From Flavobacterium zhairuonense (GTDB lineage Bacteria > Bacteroidota > Bacteroidia > Flavobacteriales > Flavobacteriaceae): 41,554 bases of DNA. The stretch is taken from the NCBI RefSeq assembly GCF_004352915.1, contig NZ_SJSY01000055.1:1-41554 (forward strand), in the 5' to 3' direction. A model generated the notes under the pieces. It was not told where the DNA came from. It was given only the letters and a program-made list of their open reading frames with translations, and did no database searches. Each line of letters starts with the position of its first letter. Position 1 is the first letter of the stretch. Below, piece by piece: positions 8,366 to 16,982 of the stretch. Position numbers and translations under genes: made by a program.

Positions 8366-9052
8366 ATGGGAGGTGGATATTTATTACTTGCCGGAGCGAT
8401 AATGCTTTTTAGCTGGATGGTAAGTTCAAAACTTAAAAGTAAATTCGAATTATATTCAAGATTGCAATTGCAAAACGGAATGAGCGGTAAAGAGATTGCC
8501 GAAAAAATGCTTGCTGATAACGGAATTACAGATGTTCGTGTTATTTCGACTCCAGGTCAATTAACCGATCATTATAACCCGTCAGACAAGACAGTAAATT
8601 TAAGTGAAGCAGTTTATAATCATCGAAATGCGGCAGCGGCGGCAGTTGCAGCGCACGAATGTGGACACGCAGTGCAGCATTCGGTTGGATATGAATGGTT
8701 GACAATGCGTTCAAAATTAGTTCCAATTGTAAATGTTGCATCAAGTTTCATGCAATGGATTTTGCTTGCTGGAATCTTAATGATAAAGGCTTTTCCTCAA
8801 TTATTGTTAGTTGGAATTATTCTTTTTGCAGCAACAACTTTATTTTCGATTATTACATTGCCAGTCGAATATGATGCGAGTAACAGAGCTTTGGCATGGC
8901 TTGAAAACAAACATATGTTGACACAGCAAGAGCAAGCAGGAGCAAAAGATGCCTTAAAATGGGCTGCGAGAACTTATGTGGTTGCCGCGATTGGATCGAT
9001 TGCAACGTTGTTATACTACATTTCGATTTATTCAGGAAGTAGGAGGAATTAA
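8366..9052 (+). CDS. YugP-type membrane zinc metallopeptidase
   Basis: 228 aa from ATG 8366 (MGGGYLLLAG), a typical family start; the frame also has an ATG at 8321 within the presumed promoter. An N-terminal membrane helix is followed by a soluble part with the zinc motif HECGH (about 98-102) in AAHECGHAVQHSVGYEWL. Further membrane segments lie at about 120-160 and near the C-terminus. EYDAS (about 171-175) supplies the third, acidic ligand. The family (PF04298) is widespread, and its substrates are poorly known. The gene stands alone, between its own promoter and a terminator. Confidence 0.92.
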   Translation: MGGGYLLLAGAIMLFSWMVSSKLKSKFELYSRLQLQNGMSGKEIAEKMLADNGITDVRVISTPGQLTDHYNPSDKTVNLSEAVYNHRNAAAAAVAAHECGHAVQHSVGYEWLTMRSKLVPIVNVASSFMQWILLAGILMIKAFPQLLLVGIILFAATTLFSIITLPVEYDASNRALAWLENKHMLTQQEQAGAKDALKWAARTYVVAAIGSIATLLYYISIYSGSRRN

Positions 9053-9067
9053 TTTGATAATGTGTCA

Positions 9068-9104
9068 ATTTGATAATTAGAAAATTAGTCAATTAGATAA
9101 TTTA
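9068..9104. repeat. AT-rich inverted copies flanking the small membrane-protein gene
   Basis: 9068-9104 is made of TTGATAATTAG and AAAATTAGTCAATTAG words. The same words appear in inverted orientation at 9481-9515. The two copies flank the small gene at 9183-9458. This is most likely a dispersed low-complexity spacer. Confidence 0.45.
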
Positions 9105-9110
9105 TTAGCA

Positions 9111-9150
9111 AACCCGACAGGTTTTTTAAACCTGTCGGGTTTTGTTTTTT
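9111..9150 (+). terminator. Terminator with perfect 14-bp CCCGACAGG stem
   Basis: AACCCGACAGGTTT (9111-9124) and its exact complement (9128-9141) enclose a TTT loop, followed by a T-rich tract. It lies after the zinc peptidase. The same stem word returns twice near the right end of the window (41221-41252 and 41445-41476), so this terminator belongs to a repeat family. Confidence 0.85.
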
Positions 9151-9182
9151 TTTAGTTAATTGAATTTCGGAATATAATATTT

Positions 9183-9458
9183 CTAATTGTTGAAATACAT
9201 TAATAAAAAAAGAATTGTCCAAATTCCGAGTATAATGTAAAATGAATTTACATATTGAATGTTTTCTGATTTATAGTATTTGAAAAGAAGTACAAGAGCC
9301 AAAACAATGCTTGTTGGGATTGAAAGTAAGAACAGTAAAAAGCCTGCTCCTGGATTACAGGCGCTGCTTGGAATTGCTTTCTCTGCCAAAAAGCCTAATA
9401 TAAAGTAGATAATAAAAAATACGAATGTTTTAATTTCTTTTCGAGCTCTATTAATCAT
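9183..9458 (-). CDS. Small hypothetical membrane protein
   Basis: 91 aa with three hydrophobic segments at about 10-25 (TFVFFIIYFILGFLA), 38-58 (GAGFLLFLLSIPTSIVLALV) and 72-89 (FYIILGIWTILFLLMYF). It starts with a basic MINRARKEIK. No family recognised. The segment lengths and charge distribution look like a genuine inner-membrane protein rather than a chance frame. It is close upstream of no gene on its strand and is bounded by AT-rich repeats, so it is probably transcribed alone. Confidence 0.6.
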   Translation of the reverse strand: MINRARKEIKTFVFFIIYFILGFLAEKAIPSSACNPGAGFLLFLLSIPTSIVLALVLLFKYYKSENIQYVNSFYIILGIWTILFLLMYFNN

Positions 9459-9516
9459 CGCTTGTGAAATTGGGATTTTATATTATCTAATTATCAAATT
9501 TTCTAATTGACATATT

Positions 9517-9987
9517 CTAAAGCTGAATTTGCCTGTCAATCTGTTGATCCAGCGAAATGAAAGTCTCTGTTCTTGAAACACCTTCAATAGCTTGGATTTT
9601 ATTATTTAAAAGAGACATTAAATGTTCATTGTCGCGACAAATGATTTTAATCAAAACCGACCAGTTTCCGGTTGTATAATGGCATTCTAAAACTTCTGGA
9701 ATCTTTCTTAATTCTTTTACAGCTTCAGAGTTTCTGGAGGCTTTGTCAAGATAAACGCCAATAAACGCCATAGTATTATAACCTAAAACTTTTGGATTAA
9801 CGGTAAATTTTGATCCTGAAATAACGCCAGACTGTTCGAGTTTTTTTAATCGCTGATGAATTGCGGCGCCTGAGATACCAATTTTGTTGGCAATTTGTAA
9901 TATTGGTTTTCGGGCATCGTCCATTAAGTAACGAAGAATCTCTTTGTCGATACCGTCTATTTCAATTAATAGGGAATTAATTTTCAT
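9517..9987 (-). CDS. Lrp/AsnC-family transcriptional regulator
   Basis: 156 aa. The N-terminal winged helix (about 10-60: IDGIDKEILRYLMDDARKP, then IANKIGISGAAIHQRLKKLE as helix-turn-helix) is followed by GVISGSKFTVNPKVLGY and the RAM ligand-binding domain (about 70-150, VLECHYTTGNWSVLIKI). Family members are octameric regulators responding to amino acids. Length and order are standard. No enzyme gene adjoins it, so the effector and targets are open. Confidence 0.95.
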   Translation of the reverse strand: MKINSLLIEIDGIDKEILRYLMDDARKPILQIANKIGISGAAIHQRLKKLEQSGVISGSKFTVNPKVLGYNTMAFIGVYLDKASRNSEAVKELRKIPEVLECHYTTGNWSVLIKIICRDNEHLMSLLNNKIQAIEGVSRTETFISLDQQIDRQIQL

Positions 9988-10265
9988 AACTTAAAATTTG
10001 AAACTATTTTTTGTGATTTGGGTTTAGAATAGAAATCAAATGTAGTTAAAATGCTCAAGAAATAGAAATTCCGATTTTTAAATCCTAAATTCCAATAAAA
10101 GAAAAATAAAACATAAATGTTTTATCCTTAAAGCTATCAGAAACAAAATTTAAAAACATAGCCTGTGGTTTCAGCCACGGGAATCGAAAGTTTACAAAAA
10201 CAAAAATTCCAAATTCCAAGTGATTAAGTTGGAATTTGGAATTTCAATATTGTATATTCTTAGGT
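9988..10265. repeat. Intergenic region with a REP-like hairpin
   Basis: No gene. At 10162-10181 CCTGTGG and CCACGGG pair (one G-U) around TTTCAG, a REP-like palindrome. Its loop word recalls the element at 41316-41415. The rest is AT-rich, apart from the hemD terminator. Confidence 0.55.
10192..10244 (-). terminator. hemD terminator, perfect 16-bp stem
   Basis: Arms 10204-10219 and 10229-10244 are exact complements around a 9-nt loop. On the minus strand the hairpin is followed by TTGTTTTTG. It lies 21 bp after the hemD stop. Confidence 0.8.
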
Positions 10266-11015
10266 TTATTTTCCTTTGTTTGCTTCAGCGATGTATTTTT
10301 CTAAAGCCATTGTCATAGAAGGAGTTTCAGGAGTTGGAGCAAGAATATCGATTCTTAAACCATGATCTAAAGCTTCTTTTTGAGTTGTGCTTCCAAATAC
10401 AGCGATTCTGGTATTGTTTTGTTTAAAATCAGGGAAGTTTTTAAACAAAGATTTAATTCCTGTTGGACTAAAAAATGCTAAAACATCGTAATAAACATCA
10501 GCCAAATCAGAAAGATCGCTCATTACAGTTCTGTAAAAAATAGCCTGAGCCCAATCAACTTTTAAGTTGTTTAGTGTTACAGGAGCATCTGCGTTTAATT
10601 GATCAGATGCAGGAAGTAAAAACTTCTCGTCTTTGTACTTTTTGATAAGAGGAGATAAGTCTGCAAAATCTTTTGCTCCAACGTAAATTTTACGTTTTCT
10701 GTACACAACATACTTCTGCAGGTAAAATGCTACGGCTTCAGATTGACAAAAATACTTCAATCCTTCTGGAACTTTGTAACGCATTTCATCAGCCACTCTA
10801 AAAAAATGATCTACAGCATTTCGACTTGTTAAAATGATCGCAGTATAATGATTAAGATCGATTTTTTGTAATCGAATCTCTTTTGCGCTAACCCCTTCCA
10901 CATGAATAAATGGTCTGAAATCAATTTTTATTTTGTGTTTTTGTTGGAGCTCAAAGTAAGGAGAATTCTCCACTTTAGGTTCAGGCTGTGACACCAAAAT
11001 TGTTTTCACTTTCAT
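10266..11015 (-). CDS. hemD: Uroporphyrinogen-III synthase
   Basis: 249 aa from the ATG at 11015 (MKVKTILVSQPEP). The frame has an earlier ATG at 11054, but that would overlap the upstream gene by 25 bp and add 13 atypical residues. The enzyme closes and inverts ring D of hydroxymethylbilane in tetrapyrrole synthesis. Two Rossmann-like halves are visible: TAIILTSRNAVDHFF (about 70-85) and DVLAFFSPTGIKSLF (about 178-192). Conservation in this family is low overall, but the SRNAV and SPTGI motifs are typical. It follows the DUF4271 gene after 14 bp, a pairing I know from other Flavobacteriia. Confidence 0.92.
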   Translation of the reverse strand: MKVKTILVSQPEPKVENSPYFELQQKHKIKIDFRPFIHVEGVSAKEIRLQKIDLNHYTAIILTSRNAVDHFFRVADEMRYKVPEGLKYFCQSEAVAFYLQKYVVYRKRKIYVGAKDFADLSPLIKKYKDEKFLLPASDQLNADAPVTLNNLKVDWAQAIFYRTVMSDLSDLADVYYDVLAFFSPTGIKSLFKNFPDFKQNNTRIAVFGSTTQKEALDHGLRIDILAPTPETPSMTMALEKYIAEANKGK

Positions 11016-11029
11016 ATTATAAACATTTT

Positions 11030-11719
11030 CTAAGCACTCCCTTTTGTTAACCAATAATAAAGAAAATAATAAGGGGCTATTTCAAGAGCGCAAAGATATA
11101 AAATAAAATAAAATAACTTACTGATTATTGCATTTTGATACGTTTTAATTGAAATAAAATAGGAGTACAGGCTAATACACAGCGAAATAGCTATGATTGC
11201 CAACGGAACAATAGTTGGAATATTGTCATAATAAAATAAAACTGCGTTTACAGGAAGCAATAATACGCCAATATAAGTTCGATAAGTGACTTTTTGTAGG
11301 TTGAAAAGATCTACAAAATCTTCAATATTGAAAGAAGTTGCAACGATTTTCTCGACTAAATATTTTGCCAAAATGAAATAAAGCAAAAAGGTGGCGATCT
11401 GAATGAACAAAATCCAATCGGTTTTTAGCACAATTTCTGCTGCTTTCGAATTCTGTGAAAATATATGCATTGTCAGCTGAATAAAAAAAGCAAACGAGAT
11501 AACTTGTACAAAAAACAATCCAACCGTAAAACTGCTTTTCATGTGGCTGTTGTCACGGTAAATTTTGGCATATTTATCAGAAAAAATTAGCTTGCTGAAT
11601 TCCGAAAATCGAGTCTCATAAGCTGATTTTGTAATGGCAACAACAGCAAAGGTAAGGACAAATAAAGCAGTTGCCCAGTCTTTGTTTTCAATAATTCGAG
11701 GATGCAGGTGTTCAATCAT
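11030..11719 (-). CDS. DUF4271 membrane protein
   Basis: 229 aa with about six membrane helices (near 18-32, 67-85, 103-122, 148-163, 168-187, 200-220). The N-terminal part contains YETRFSEFSKLIFSDKYAK, a soluble loop typical of the family. Function unknown. It probably forms an operon with hemD downstream; the link might be regulatory or merely historical. It diverges from the glycosyltransferase gene across a 107-bp region. Confidence 0.85.
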   Translation of the reverse strand: MIEHLHPRIIENKDWATALFVLTFAVVAITKSAYETRFSEFSKLIFSDKYAKIYRDNSHMKSSFTVGLFFVQVISFAFFIQLTMHIFSQNSKAAEIVLKTDWILFIQIATFLLYFILAKYLVEKIVATSFNIEDFVDLFNLQKVTYRTYIGVLLLPVNAVLFYYDNIPTIVPLAIIAISLCISLYSYFISIKTYQNAIISKLFYFILYLCALEIAPYYFLYYWLTKGSA

Positions 11720-11796
11720 AATGTCACAAAATTAGCAATTTTTTATTTCAATAGTTTTATTATGTATTTATTATGAAGCAAATGCTATAAAAAGTT

Positions 11797-11804
11797 TACT
11801 TTTG
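11797..11804 (+). promoter_or_regulatory. -7 element of the glycosyltransferase-dihydroorotase operon
   Basis: TACTTTTG fits TAnnTTTG exactly and lies 22 bp before the ATG at 11827. No clear TTG is seen at the right distance upstream. Confidence 0.45.
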
Positions 11805-11826
11805 CGGTGAAATTACCGAGAAAAAA

Positions 11827-12552
11827 ATGAGTGATAGTATTGTCATAATTCCTACTTACAACGAAATTGAGAACATAGAAAGTATAGTAAGAGCTGTTCT
11901 TTCGCAACATAAGCCTTTTCATCTTTTAATTATTGATGATAATTCTCCAGATCATACTGCGAATAAAGTGATTGCTTTACAAGAAGAATTTCCTGATAGA
12001 TTGTTTTTGGAAAAAAGAGCAAAAAAATCAGGTTTGGGGACAGCCTATGTGCATGGTTTTAAATGGGCGCTAGAGCGCAAGTATGATTTCATTTTTGAAA
12101 TGGATGCCGATTTTTCACACAATCCTAACGATTTAGAGAAATTGTATGATGCCTGTCATTTTGGTGGTGCTGATTTAGCTATTGGATCCAGATATGTAAA
12201 AGGTGTAAATGTGGTTAACTGGCCTTTAAGCCGTGTTTTGATGTCGTATTTTGCTTCAGTTTATGTTAAATTTATTACTGGAATGAAAATTCACGATGCT
12301 ACTGCAGGTTTTGTTTGTTATAAAAGACAGGTTTTGGAAAACATAAATCTAAACAAAATCAAATTTGTTGGATATGCGTTTCAAATTGAGATGAAATATC
12401 GAACTTATTGTGGTAAATTTGAGATAAGCGAAGTGCCAATTATTTTTACAGACCGAACAAAAGGAGTTTCAAAAATGAGCAATGCCATTATTAAAGAAGC
12501 TATTCTTGGGGTGATTTCTCTTCGATTAAAAAAATTATTCAATACATTATAA
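11827..12552 (+). CDS. Family 2 glycosyltransferase, polyprenol-phosphate mannose synthase-like
   Basis: 241 aa, single GT-A domain. Visible motifs: IIPTYNEIENIESIV (about 6-20), LLIIDDNSPDHT (33-44), SGLGTAYVHGFKWAL (67-81), FEMDADFSHNP (90-100, the metal-binding DxD equivalent) and AIGSRYVKG (about 117-125). There is no C-terminal membrane domain, as in the short soluble dolichol-phosphate-mannose synthases of many bacteria. It would transfer a hexose from a nucleotide sugar to undecaprenyl phosphate at the inner face of the membrane. It leads an operon with the dihydroorotase (10-bp gap) and DUF4296 genes. Confidence 0.93.
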   Translation: MSDSIVIIPTYNEIENIESIVRAVLSQHKPFHLLIIDDNSPDHTANKVIALQEEFPDRLFLEKRAKKSGLGTAYVHGFKWALERKYDFIFEMDADFSHNPNDLEKLYDACHFGGADLAIGSRYVKGVNVVNWPLSRVLMSYFASVYVKFITGMKIHDATAGFVCYKRQVLENINLNKIKFVGYAFQIEMKYRTYCGKFEISEVPIIFTDRTKGVSKMSNAIIKEAILGVISLRLKKLFNTL

Positions 12553-12562
12553 ACCATAGGCG

Positions 12563-13903
12563 ATGAACAGGATTTTAATTAAAAATGCTAAAATTGTAAA
12601 CGAAGGATCTATTTTTGAGGGCGATGTGTTAATCGAAAATGATTTGATTGTTGAGGTTTCAGACAGCATCAGCCTAAAGACCTCTGACTGCAAAGTGATT
12701 GATGCAGAAGGGAATTATCTGATTCCGGGCGCGATTGACGACCAAGTTCATTTTAGAGAACCAGGTTTGACGCATAAAGGCGATATCGAATCAGAATCGA
12801 GAGCGGCTGTTGCGGGTGGAATTACCTCTTTTATTGAACAGCCAAATACGGTTCCAAATGCTGTAACTCAAGAAATTTTAGAAGAAAAATATCAAATTGC
12901 GGCTCAAAAATCATTTGCGAATTATTCGTTTATGATGGGCGCAACGAACGATAATTTGGAGGAAGTTTTAAAAACAAATCCTAAGAATGTTGCAGGTATT
13001 AAGATTTTCCTTGGTTCTTCAACCGGAAATATGTTGGTAGATAGAGAGGAGACTTTGGAGAAAATTTTCTCAAGCACGCCAATGCTGATTGCTGTTCATT
13101 GTGAAGATGAAACTACAATTCAAAATAATCTTGCTGCATTCAAAGAGCAATATGGTGAAGATATTCCGGTAACGGCGCATCACTTGATTAGAAGTGCTGA
13201 GGCTTGTTATATTTCATCTTCAAAAGCAGTGGCTTTGGCAAAGAAAACTGGAGCAAGACTTCATATTTTCCATCTTTCAACTGCAAAAGAAATGGAATTG
13301 TTTACCAATAAAATTCCGTTAGAAGACAAAAAAATTACAGCTGAGGTTTGTGTGCACCATCTTTGGTTTACCGATGAAGATTACAAAACAAAAGGAAATT
13401 ACATAAAATGGAATCCAGCTGTAAAAACGGCTGAAGATCGTGCTGAACTTTGGAAAGCATTGAATGATGGACGAATTGACGTAATTGCAACAGATCACGC
13501 GCCGCATACAAAAGAAGAAAAACAGCAATCGTATTTGAAAGCGCCATCTGGAGGCCCACTTGTGCAACATGCAGTAGTGGCCATGTTTGAAGCGCATCAT
13601 CAAGGGAAAATCAGCGTGGAGAAAATTGTGGAGAAAATGTGCCACAATCCAGCTAAAATTTTCAAAATCGAAAAGAGAGGATTTATAAAAGAAGGTTATT
13701 ATGCCGATTTGGTAATTGTAAATCCGAGTTTGCCTTGGAGTGTAAACTCTGATAATATTTTGTACAAATGTGGTTGGTCTCCTTTTGAAAATATGGCTTT
13801 TAAGTCGAGAATCACGCATACTTTTGTAAACGGAGAAATGGTGTACAATAATTTCAAAGTAAAAGACGTGCGCGCTGGAAAAAGATTATTGTTTGACAGA
13901 TAA
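12563..13903 (+). CDS. pyrC: Dihydroorotase-family amidohydrolase, first metal His replaced by Gln
   Basis: 446 aa, amidohydrolase superfamily. Dihydroorotase closes carbamoyl-aspartate to dihydroorotate in pyrimidine synthesis. The usual HxH motif reads DDQVHFREPG, with Gln61 in place of the first histidine and His63 kept. Later ligands are present: Lys147 in IKIFLGSS (possible carboxylated lysine), His179 in AVHCEDE, His237 in ARLHIFHLST, and Asp311 in VIATDHAPHT. From memory, Gln at this place is usual in Bacteroidota dihydroorotases, so this is probably a lineage trait rather than damage. The alternative is a related cyclic amidase or an inactive paralogue. Flanking genes give no other pyr gene. 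Confidence 0.88.
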   Translation: MNRILIKNAKIVNEGSIFEGDVLIENDLIVEVSDSISLKTSDCKVIDAEGNYLIPGAIDDQVHFREPGLTHKGDIESESRAAVAGGITSFIEQPNTVPNAVTQEILEEKYQIAAQKSFANYSFMMGATNDNLEEVLKTNPKNVAGIKIFLGSSTGNMLVDREETLEKIFSSTPMLIAVHCEDETTIQNNLAAFKEQYGEDIPVTAHHLIRSAEACYISSSKAVALAKKTGARLHIFHLSTAKEMELFTNKIPLEDKKITAEVCVHHLWFTDEDYKTKGNYIKWNPAVKTAEDRAELWKALNDGRIDVIATDHAPHTKEEKQQSYLKAPSGGPLVQHAVVAMFEAHHQGKISVEKIVEKMCHNPAKIFKIEKRGFIKEGYYADLVIVNPSLPWSVNSDNILYKCGWSPFENMAFKSRITHTFVNGEMVYNNFKVKDVRAGKRLLFDR

Positions 13904-13912
13904 AAAACTGAA

Positions 13913-14383
13913 ATGAAGAATTTTGTATTTATAATATTGGTTTTGTTTCTTTCTGTAAGCTGTAAAAAGGAGATTGTAAAAGAGCCAAAAGGACTTATTG
14001 AAAGAGAGAAAATGATTGATATTATGTATGATTTGTCTCTTTTGGAGGCAATGAAATATCAAAATCCGCTGTCTTTAGATTCTGTTGAATCAGATCCCAA
14101 GAAATTTATTTTCAAAAAATACAAAGTTGATAGCCTGCAATTTGCACAAAGCAATATTTATTACGCTTCTGATTATGAAACGTATAAGGAGCTTTATGAT
14201 GAGTTGGGAAAAAGATTGCAAGTAAAGGAAAGAGCAACTGATTCGATTCTTCAAATTGAAGAGAAAAAAGCAGCAAAAGCGGCTAAAAAGAAAGCAACTG
14301 AAAAACCAAAAGATTCTATAAAAACTCCGGAGAATCCAGCAAATGTTAATCCGAGAGGAAGAGAAAAACTTTTAGATCAATAA
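13913..14383 (+). CDS. DUF4296 lipoprotein
   Basis: 156 aa. A lipoprotein signal peptide ends at Cys17 (LFLSVSCKKE), so the protein should be anchored to an envelope membrane. The DUF4296 core (about 25-110) contains REKMIDIMYDLSLLEAMKY and FIFKKYKVDSLQFAQSNIYY. The tail is a Lys/Ala/Glu/Pro-rich stretch (about 120-155). Function unknown. It is the last gene of the operon begun by the glycosyltransferase. Its stop codon touches the stop codon of the convergent epimerase, with no spacer. Confidence 0.88.
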   Translation: MKNFVFIILVLFLSVSCKKEIVKEPKGLIEREKMIDIMYDLSLLEAMKYQNPLSLDSVESDPKKFIFKKYKVDSLQFAQSNIYYASDYETYKELYDELGKRLQVKERATDSILQIEEKKAAKAAKKKATEKPKDSIKTPENPANVNPRGREKLLDQ

Positions 14384-15385
14384 TTAAAGTTTTGAAATAT
14401 TTATAATGTACTCATGTACATCTTGAAAAACCGTTCCTAGAGCGGTTTTTATTTTTTCATTTGAATATAAAACTTTGGTATAAGAAGATTTTGCTGTGGC
14501 TCTTGTCAAACGTCTTTTTTGGAAAAACAGAGTAGCAAAAACTGAATCAGCCATCCAAAGTACATTCATTAAAAAGGGTTTTGCATGAATGTATGGTTTT
14601 TTGACTTTCAAAACTGTAGCAATGGTGTCGAGAACATCTTTAAAAACAACATTTTCTGCTATCAAGGTAAAACGTTCGTTTTTAATCTCGCTTTTCATTA
14701 ATAGAAAAGCTATTTTTACAACATCATCAATTGAAATAAAACCCGTGCTTCCGAGCGTGTAAAATGGTAATCCGTTAGCGACTTTTATGTATAATTCGGC
14801 ACTTCCTTGTTGTGGTTCTTTTGTTTTCGGAATTGGTCCGAGAATTACGCCTGGATTTACTATTATAATATCAAGACCTTCCTGAACAGCGCGCCAAACT
14901 TCCATTTCGGCGCCATATTTTGAAATGGCATAATCGCTATGTGGTTTTTCGGGATTCCAATCGGTTTCTTCGGTAATATAAGTTTCATGCGAAGCTAAAT
15001 CTCCCAAAGCAGCGATAGAGCTTACAAAGCAGAATTTTTTAATTTCTCGCGCTATTGAAAAATTAACCATATTGGCAGTTCCTTCAATATTGGTTTTTCG
15101 GAGTGCATCTTCATCTTTTGGGTCAAATGAAATTAATGCGGCACAGTGATAAACGTAGTCAATGTTGTCAAAAGCAATATCGAGCGAAGGAACATCTAAA
15201 ATATCGGCTTCAAGCCATTCTATTTTTTCGAATAAACCAACTTTTTTATAAAGCTCAAAAACGGATTTTGTTTTTTGAATATTGCTTTCGTGTCGGTAAA
15301 TAGCCCGAACATTTTCTCCATTTTCAATTAAATGAAGCAATAAATGTGAGCCTACTAAACCTGTTCCTCCAGTTACTAATACCAT
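14384..15385 (-). CDS. NAD-dependent epimerase/dehydratase family protein
   Basis: 333 aa from ATG 15385 ([19 protein letters not shown]). The open frame reaches 15472, but the upstream 29 residues run through a dispersed repeat and are not family-like. The N-terminal Rossmann motif TGGTGLVG binds NAD(P). Downstream are [10 protein letters not shown], the SDR strand CFVSSIAAL with the catalytic Ser, and YAISKYGAE with the catalytic YxxxK. It is an extended SDR, close to the 3-beta-HSD/dihydroflavonol-reductase type; the substrate is not predictable. Its last 25 or so codons also encode a plus-strand terminator for the opposing operon. Confidence 0.92.
   Translation of the reverse strand: MVLVTGGTGLVGSHLLLHLIENGENVRAIYRHESNIQKTKSVFELYKKVGLFEKIEWLEADILDVPSLDIAFDNIDYVYHCAALISFDPKDEDALRKTNIEGTANMVNFSIAREIKKFCFVSSIAALGDLASHETYITEETDWNPEKPHSDYAISKYGAEMEVWRAVQEGLDIIIVNPGVILGPIPKTKEPQQGSAELYIKVANGLPFYTLGSTGFISIDDVVKIAFLLMKSEIKNERFTLIAENVVFKDVLDTIATVLKVKKPYIHAKPFLMNVLWMADSVFATLFFQKRRLTRATAKSSYTKVLYSNEKIKTALGTVFQDVHEYIINISKL
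14426..14457 (+). terminator. Terminator of the DUF4296 operon, inside the convergent epimerase gene
   Basis: AAAAACCG (14426-14433) pairs with CGGTTTTT (14443-14450) around a 9-nt loop, followed by ATTTTTT. It starts 43 bp after the DUF4296 stop and lies wholly within the epimerase coding sequence on the other strand, because the two genes have no spacer. Confidence 0.65.
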
Positions 15386-15458
15386 TTTGTAAAGATAAGT
15401 TTTTGCTTGGAAGGTGCAAAGTGACAGAGAAACAAAGTTGCAGAGGTTTTTTTGATTT

Positions 15459-15560
15459 TGCCACAAAGGCACTAAGGTGCAAAGTTTTGTTTTTTACTGT
15501 GAAGGCTTGGCGTAAATTTTATAGAAATAAAAAACGTGGTGTCTTTGTGTCTTCGTGGCA
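15459..15560. repeat. Imperfect inverted repeat (CACAAAG family)
   Basis: TGCCACAAAGGCACTAAGG (from 15459) is mirrored, with several mismatches, by a copy ending TTCGTGGCA at 15560. The spacer is about 50 bp. It resembles the elements at 2363-2451 and 6090-6180. It sits upstream of the tyrS promoter and is probably not part of it. Confidence 0.6.
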
Positions 15561-15567
15561 GACTTTT

Positions 15568-15598
15568 TTGACATTGCCATTGTCATTGACTATATTTG
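15568..15598 (+). promoter_or_regulatory. tyrS promoter, TTG-N20-TATATTTG
   Basis: TTG at 15568-15570 and TATATTTG at 15591-15598 match both consensus elements with 20 bp between. Transcription would start near 15605, 11 bp before the ATG used here. This rules out the longer upstream frame. Confidence 0.7.
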
Positions 15599-15615
15599 CG
15601 CAAAATATTTTAAAA

Positions 15616-16911
15616 ATGAAGAATCTAGTTGAAGAATTAAAATGGCGCGGTTTGTACCATGATAGCATGCCAGGAACGGAAGAACAATTGCTAAAAGAGG
15701 TAACATCGGCTTATATTGGTTTTGATCCAACGGCAGATTCGCTGCATATTGGCAGTATGGTTCAGATTATTTTATTGGTTCATTTAAAGAATTTTGGTCA
15801 TCAGCCAGTTGCTCTTGTGGGTGGTGCGACCGGAATGATTGGGGATCCTTCTGGAAAATCTGACGAAAGAAATCTGTTGAATGAAGAAACTTTGGCCAAA
15901 AATGTTGCCGGAATCAAAAGTGTTCTGTCTCGTTTCTTAGACTTTAATTCAAACGAACCAAATGGTCCAATTATGGTGAACAACTATGACTGGATGAAGG
16001 AATTCTCGTTTATTGATTTTGCACGTGAAGTTGGAAAACGAATCACAGTAAATTACATGATGGCGAAGGATTCTGTTAAAAAAAGAATTAACGGAGAAGG
16101 GGAAGGAATGTCTTTCACAGAATTTACCTATCAATTAATTCAGGGATACGATTTTTATCATTTATATAAAAATAACAACTGCCTTTTGCAAATGGGAGGT
16201 TCTGACCAATGGGGAAATATTACCACAGGTACAGAATTAGTGCGCAGAATGGGAGGCGAAAATGCGAAAGCGTTTGCATTGACCACTCCTTTAATCACAA
16301 AAGCTGACGGATCTAAATTCGGGAAATCTGAAGGTGGAAATGTTTGGTTGGATGCTGATAAAACTTCTGTTTACAAATTTTACCAATTTTGGGTAAATGC
16401 AACAGATGCAGATGCTGAAAAATACATCAAAATCTTTACTTTCTTAGATAAAGAAACAATTGATGCTTTAATTGCAGAGCATCAAGCGGCTCCTCATTTA
16501 AGAGTTTTACAGAAGAAATTAGCTGAAGAAATTACAATTTTTGTTCACAGCAAAGAAGAATTAGAAAAAGCAATTCAGGCTTCGAATATCTTATTTGGAA
16601 ATTCAACTGCTGAAGATTTGAAGAAATTGGATGAAAAAACTTTCTTGGAAGTTTTTGATGGAGTTCCACAAGCTGAAATTGCAAAAGCAGATTTAGAAAA
16701 CGGATTGGATATTATTAATGTTCTAAACGAAAAAACAGGTTTCTTTAAATCAAACGGAGAAGCAAGAAGAGCTTTAACTGCGAATTCAATTTCTGTAAAC
16801 AGAGAAAAAATCAAAGAAGATTTTGTTCTGACGACAAATGATTTAATCAACAATCAATTTGTTTTATTGCAAAGCGGAAAGAAAAACTATTTTGTAATAA
16901 GAGTGGTTTAA
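15616..16911 (+). CDS. tyrS: Tyrosyl-tRNA synthetase
   Basis: 431 aa from the ATG at 15616; the longer frame from 15346 runs through a repeat and the promoter. Class Ic enzyme charging tRNA-Tyr. The HIGH motif is HIGS (in SLHIGSM, about 42-45), and the KMSKS loop has the form KFGKS (in [11 protein letters not shown]). GGSDQWGNI and [18 protein letters not shown] are typical of the bacterial TyrRS tyrosine pocket. A C-terminal S4-like RNA-binding domain follows (about 360-431, with [16 protein letters not shown]). Monocistronic, full length. Confidence 0.98.
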   Translation: MKNLVEELKWRGLYHDSMPGTEEQLLKEVTSAYIGFDPTADSLHIGSMVQIILLVHLKNFGHQPVALVGGATGMIGDPSGKSDERNLLNEETLAKNVAGIKSVLSRFLDFNSNEPNGPIMVNNYDWMKEFSFIDFAREVGKRITVNYMMAKDSVKKRINGEGEGMSFTEFTYQLIQGYDFYHLYKNNNCLLQMGGSDQWGNITTGTELVRRMGGENAKAFALTTPLITKADGSKFGKSEGGNVWLDADKTSVYKFYQFWVNATDADAEKYIKIFTFLDKETIDALIAEHQAAPHLRVLQKKLAEEITIFVHSKEELEKAIQASNILFGNSTAEDLKKLDEKTFLEVFDGVPQAEIAKADLENGLDIINVLNEKTGFFKSNGEARRALTANSISVNREKIKEDFVLTTNDLINNQFVLLQSGKKNYFVIRVV

Positions 16912-16913
16912 CT

Positions 16914-16957
16914 GTTTAATCGGTTAATTGTTTAATCGAATTTGAAACCGATTAAAC
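16914..16957. repeat. 12-bp inverted repeat after tyrS
   Basis: GTTTAATCGGTT (16914-16925) and AACCGATTAAAC (16946-16957) are exact complements, with a further GTTTAATCG inside the loop and a partial copy up to 16981. It lies between the convergent tyrS and LuxE-like genes. It may stop transcription on either strand but has no long T-run. Confidence 0.5.
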
Positions 16958-16982
16958 GAATAAACAAATCAACGATTAAACA

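Noticed and set aside
13319..13819. 166-codon minus-strand frame
   Set aside because: Antisense to well-conserved dihydroorotase sequence; composition typical of a shadow frame.
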